Source: Blakeslea trispora
Taxonomy: Eukaryota; Mucoromycota; Mucoromycetes; Mucorales; Choanephoraceae
Length of the DNA: 64,000 nt
Reading direction: 5' to 3'
Assembly: GCA_025331445.1 (NCBI GenBank)
Contig: JAIWNE010000035.1
Span: 231,836 to 295,835 of the forward strand
The notes beneath the pieces were generated by a model that saw only the letters and a program-made list of their open reading frames with translations, did not search any database and was not told where the DNA came from. Positions 59,345-64,000 of this stretch are shown piece by piece (position 1 is the stretch's first letter; every line of letters begins with the position of its first letter). Made by a program: the position numbers and the translations under genes.

Positions 59345-61173
59345 ATGACATCATTGGATACAAATACCATGAAAGCACCTTTCGGTGTAATCGATATGGG
59401 CTCCAATGGTATCCGTTTTGGTATTGTCACAGCACTTGCTAGACACTTGCCCGTAGCTTACGAGGAACGTGCACCTATTTCGTTATTGGAGGCACAAGGA
59501 GATCAGCACTTTATCCCTACAGAGACAATCGATCAGGTCGTCATGAGCTTCTTGAGATTCAAGACAATCTGTCAACATGAAGGTGTTGATCCCGATAATG
59601 TCAAGGTCATTGCGACCGAAGCAACTCGTATCGCCACGAATTCAAAGCAGTTTTTGGATCAAATCAAACAAACTACAGGATGGACTGTTGATATCTTGCC
59701 AAAAGAACAAGAAGCTCTTATTTCTTCCATGGGCATTGTTGGTAAGAGAATAGGAGAAAAGTGTTTTTCATTTTCAAGTAACTTGTGTCGTTAGGTACCT
59801 TCTATCGAGTCAATGGGTTGACGATGGATCTAGGAGGTGGATCGCTCGAGTTGAGCTATGTTACTCCCAATAGCAATCAGCAATTAACAGAAGAAAGACC
59901 AAAGAAGCGTATCAAGACATGCACCAGTCCTGTTTCACTTCCCTTTGGAGCAGCTGTCATGAGAGATCGTCTGATGAAATGTTTAGGCAAAAAGAAGCAA
60001 AAAAAGAAACTGTTTGAAGATCTTGTTGAGCAAATCACAAAAGCAAAGGATACAGCAACTATACCATGTCACTTGAGAGATCATGACGGATATACCCTTT
60101 ATATGAGCGGTGGTGGATTCAGAGCCTTGGGCTATCTTTCCATGGCACTTTCAAAAACTATCTATCCCATTCCTATCATTAGTGGTTACAAAATCACAGG
60201 AGATCAACTCAAGACACTAGCAGACAAATACAAAGATTGCGATCCAGATGAACTTGTTGAAGAGCTCAAAGTCTTTCGTATCTCAAAGCGTCGTACACGT
60301 ATGATTCCTGCCATTTGCTTTCTAATGTCAGCCATACTTGAAGTGTTTCAGATCAAAGAAATCTTCTTTAGTGAAGGTGGTGTTCGACAGGGCATCTGTT
60401 ATCATATGCTAAGTTCATCAGAACAGCTAAAGGACCCATTGTTGGAAGGCGTGAAGGCATACGTATCTCCTTTGCCTCATGCATTATCGACAAAAGAGTT
60501 TGATGCGTTCTTTGAGATCCTAAAGGGTGCGCTTCCACCAATCTATCTCTCACCTGACCATCCGCTTCAACTCTTTCGTCTGTTACCTGCTGCCGTTCAT
60601 CTCGGTAACCTAACAACACATTATCCAAAAGAGACAAGGGCCTTTGTGGCCTTTCATATGCCACTGGCTAGTGGTCCATTGTCTAATGTACCAGGATTGC
60701 TTCATTATGAAAGAGCTGCTCTTGCTCTAATTTTAGCCTATCGCCAAGGAGGAGAAGTGCCAGATCCTGCATTTGGCGCAATAGAGAACATGATTGGCAA
60801 ATATGGCGTATCTGTCTGCAAGTACGTGGGAAGGTTAATGGAGATCATGTTTATGATTTCCCCTCGTCAGCCTGGTCTAGGCTTGATTGAAAGTGGCATT
60901 CAATTTCGCCTGTCATATCCTGATCCATCTGATGAGGACTGTTTCACACCTCTTCCTTCACCCTTAACAGCCAATACGCAAAAGCATTATACTTCCTGTT
61001 GTTTGGAAATTGTGATGCCACAAGAACTCAATCCAATGCTTGAAGCACCTGCTGTTATTTCAGTCATTGAAAGCATGGATAAAAAAATCCAGCCAAAAAA
61101 GTTTGATTTGGATCAAGAATTAGAAGGTTTAGATGCTCCTGTTAGATTGTTTTCTGTCTCTATTATTCGTTGA
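59345..61173 (+). CDS. RTG2: Rtg2/Ppx-GppA family retrograde regulator
   Basis: Two exons (59345-59741, 59795-61173) join to 591 residues, nearly the 588 of yeast Rtg2. An earlier in-frame ATG at 59276 would add 23 residues. It has the actin-like ATPase fold with APFGVIDMGSNGIRFGIVTA (phosphate loop 1), VKVIATEATRIATNSKQFL, and GLTMDLGGGSLELSYV (loop 2), then YMSGGGFRALGYLSMAL and FFSEGGVRQGICYHML. In yeast Rtg2 senses mitochondrial status and releases Rtg1/Rtg3 for nuclear entry; it lacks clear exopolyphosphatase activity. Function here is by family. Confidence 0.92.
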
Positions 61174-61285
61174 GGAAATTCAAAACTGTCAATTTGTTTT
61201 TCTTGGTCTGGTATCCTATGTACATGCATTTTATTTTACGAGAAAGATACACATAGATGCCTTCAGGTATATCACTATAAGAGTC

Positions 61286-63920
61286 CTATTCATCATCAGT
61301 ATCAGCATGTATAGAAGAGGTTTGATGTGGAGGTGAATAAATAGATGAACTCTTGTTTGTTTGTTCAATTTGTATTGTATGCTTGGGTAATGGTGGTGGT
61401 GGTGATGATGATGATAATGCTACATAGGCATGATCGATGGCAGCCATAAGTGGCTCTGTTACTGGTATAATGTCATCGTCTAGTTTGTAAGTTGTTACGG
61501 CCACAGGTTGAGGATCCACACTGTCTTCATGAAATGAAACATGTGTTTGAGTCACATATTGATCAACCACAGATCTGTTTTGCTGACTATTGAGAGATAC
61601 TGCTTGTGGCCACGATCTTGTTCGTTCGTTAGTTGTGTTGGTGGTAGAAAGGAGAGGCGTGCTTGCACGTCTAACTTCGTCAGGTTTTAAGGTAGTCACA
61701 CTTGTCGTGTTGTTGCTGCTGCTAGGATTATTGCCCATGCCATAATAATTGGTCAACATATCCATGGTCTGATTATCTAATGTTGAAGCTCTTGTCTGAT
61801 TGTTGTGATGTCCTGTCATATAGAAGCTAGCACTGTACGATCGGGAGCGAGTTGACATCAGATTAGCAGAACTGCTTTCCAGTTGTAAAGGAGTAAGCAC
61901 AGGACGTCGTTTACTGGCATGTCGCTTTCTCCAAATGACCATACGAGCAGGAGGAGCATTTGTGTTGTCTAGTTCATCATCCTTCACACCAGTAAGTATG
62001 ATGGCTGTATTCTTGACAAGCAAGATCAAAAAGACAAGAAACGCCAAGGTATGGATGACTACTTGACAATAACCAATATAAGTTTTGGATAAGGTAGTCA
62101 TCTCCAATTGAGGAAGATAACAAATGTTGAGAAGAAGAACAATACATCGAATGCAGCCATAAAAGATATGGTACAAGTTGACTTGATAATCTGCACATGG
62201 CCATTTAACTAAAAAGCCCACAGTCATCGCTAATTCAGACAGTATAACCAGTACGAGTTGTGCAATAGCACTAGCTTGAAACAACCCTAGCATGGCTGCC
62301 ACAAGTGATTTACTGACAATGGTGCCTACAAAGAAACGAAAAGTATTGTCTTTATAGACATTGTAGAGAGACCCATAGCGCAAGAGCAATTTGAGTTCAG
62401 TAAAGAGAAATGAGGTTGGACGTATCTCCAATAGCTTGATACAGGCATACCCATAAAACAAAAGAGGAAAAGCCAAACACAGAGCTGCAAAACAAGTAAT
62501 AAAGGCATAAGAAGTAAGCATAAGCTGGTAAAATGACAAAGTTATCATTGGGAGATACACCAAACTTAAAATGCGCACCAAGACACCTACAAGCATAGTG
62601 TCAACATGATGTGTCACCTTCCAAATAATGTTTTGCACTTACCAACTGAAAAGTCAAACACTTTACCTGATTGCTTTGACAGTTTAGTGTTTGAACTCAT
62701 CTTGCCAGCAACAAATAATACAAGCCAAGTGACGAAACAACAGACAACAGACGCAGCAACCACAATCGCAAGATGTACCAAAAATGTAAAAAAGAGAGCA
62801 TTGATATCGATGCCTGAAGCAGTAGCAAACTCCAACATGGAAGTACCCAAAATGCCAAACCTACTGTCCTCAGTTGTGTTATCCAACTGTCGCTTATAGA
62901 TACTGATTCCTTCAACAGACGCAATCTCTTGAACAGCTGAAGACTGCCCAACAAAAAGATGCTGAACAATATCATGAAGCCATGCTGATCTAAACAACAG
63001 AAAGCCCCAAGAGAAATTAGACGTAAACAATGCATGGAATCTAGGATAATCCACATTAAAAAGACCCGAGGTGACCACAAACTGTGCATAAAAGACTAAA
63101 TCGAAAAACCCAGGTGTCTTTAGCCGCAAGATACCCGGTAACATTGCATAATTCGAACTAAACAAAAAAATATCATGCTCGCTATCTTCAAACCGAATAA
63201 ACGATCCAACCAGAGAAATCATGGCTGCTGAAATCGTCAGGCCAACAGGTAAATAGATGAATATCTTTTGCCACATGGGATCTTGATAGCCTACTGGTGC
63301 AAGATGAATGCATACTAAACGATTTGAATTTGCATCAATAGCTGAGTATCGAGCGGTGATATCGACCAGTGGGTACAGCGGATGACTCGAAAGATTAAAA
63401 GACTAAAAATAGACTGTTTAGGTAAATGATGTGTTATTTTCGATGGATATTACTTTACTCTTTGAATATCAAAAGGTCTACCACTGTCTATTGGACAACC
63501 ACTGACTGAGTCAAGGCAGAATTGCTGATTTAGTGCTTTGAAAGTTTGAAAGCCAAATTTCAATTCAAACCTAGAAGCAGAGAATGCTATAGTATATCTG
63601 TTAGAATAGGTACATTGTTTCCTTCCCCCCCCTCTTTCTTCTCCTTCCTACTTTTTTATTTATTTATTTTATTTACTTGATCCATTTGCGTTTAAGTTTG
63701 TGACAGTGGTGTTGGAAATTGCTGTGAAATCTAAATGGTAGCTTGATGATGATGCATCAAAGTATCGAGTCACGCTTGTGACATCAAATTGCCCTTGATA
63801 ACAATAAGTGAAATTGCTTGATGGAAAGTAAACATTGTCTATAGCCTGTGCTTTGCTCAAGGGGAGAGCAATTATAAGCAGCAAGATGAGAATTTGGTCT
63901 GTTGAATTCAATCTCATCAT
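61286..63920 (-). CDS. TRP-like/Flc-type membrane protein with ML-like lumenal domain
   Basis: Four exons (63920-63677, 63586-63459, 63402-62643, 62586-61286) join to 810 residues. A signal peptide (LILLLIIALPLSKAQA) precedes an ML-like lipid-binding domain with paired Cys (NFTYCYQGQFDVTS, FCLDSVSGCPIDSGRPFD), then 9-10 membrane helices of the fungal TRP/Flc domain (for example WKIF-type start MWQKIFIYLPVGLTISAAM; LVYLPMITLSFYQLML), and a ~230-residue cytosolic Ser/Asn/Thr-rich tail. Flc and Pkd2 relatives act in ER/Golgi FAD or calcium transport and wall integrity. The substrate is not shown by the sequence. The splice between 62643 and 62586 removes a 56-nt GT-AG intron. Confidence 0.87.
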
Positions 63921-64000
63921 GAGCTGATTAATAATAAGGTATCTCTAAAGCGGGATAATCAAGTATGGAAAAAGCGAAAAAGAGAAGAGAGAAAAGAGAA
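63921..64000 (-). promoter_or_regulatory. Start of the TRP-like gene's upstream region
   Basis: 80 bp of upstream sequence up to the window edge; purine-rich at the end (AAAGCGAAAAAGAGAAGAG). No specific site can be named. Confidence 0.3.

Overview
The window looks like a contig segment from an early-diverging filamentous fungus, most likely Mucoromycota (Mucorales-like). The evidence is an AT-rich background, many short (about 50-100 nt) GT-AG introns, long A/T homopolymers, a typical fungal housekeeping set (Hsp104, Naa15, Rcm1/NSUN5, Mmt-type CDF, Glc7/PP1, Sec10, Rtg2, eIF1) and a mobile fraction of DIRS, LTR and Tc1/IS630-like elements. The species cannot be fixed from the sequence alone. 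Exon joins were worked out by hand from splice sites and reading frame; for most multi-exon genes the joined length is a whole number of codons.

Layout: 1-3.5 kb holds the 5' part of NAA15 and a complete HSP104. From 3.7 to 20.4 kb lies a mobile-element island. It contains one complete DD34E transposon on the minus strand, a LINE 3' fragment, a solo LTR, a (CT)n tract, an intron-rich gene with a PD-(D/E)XK-like motif, a decayed gene of a second PD-(D/E)XK-like type, another solo LTR, an old transposase fragment, an identical 124-bp direct repeat, an LTR-like leader with 13 copies of a GAACACTATC-type motif, and a second DD34E copy. That copy is split by a DIRS retrotransposon, which is itself split by a solo LTR. 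The nesting gives a clear order of insertion.

From 20.6 kb the sequence returns to ordinary genes: an uncharacterised hydrophobic-hairpin protein, a ubiquitin-like/S27a ribosomal fusion with an unusually divergent ubiquitin part, RCM1, a ferric reductase with four ATCWGATAA-type iron-GATA sites upstream, a gene-poor 4.3 kb stretch (with a DIRS integrase relic and two more such GATA sites), a mitochondrial-type CDF transporter and an alanine aminotransferase whose stop codons lie 2 nt apart, a RING-H2 protein, PP1, SEC10, an LSH/HELLS-type remodeler, eIF1, a secreted 3D-domain protein, a CAS1-type O-acetyltransferase, RTG2 and a TRP/Flc-type membrane protein.

Functional links are modest. The ferric reductase and Mmt-like carrier both concern iron; Hsp104, Naa15, eIF1, S27a and Rcm1 concern protein synthesis and quality; Sec10, CAS1 and the 3D protein concern secretion and the cell surface. 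They are not a cluster in the bacterial sense.
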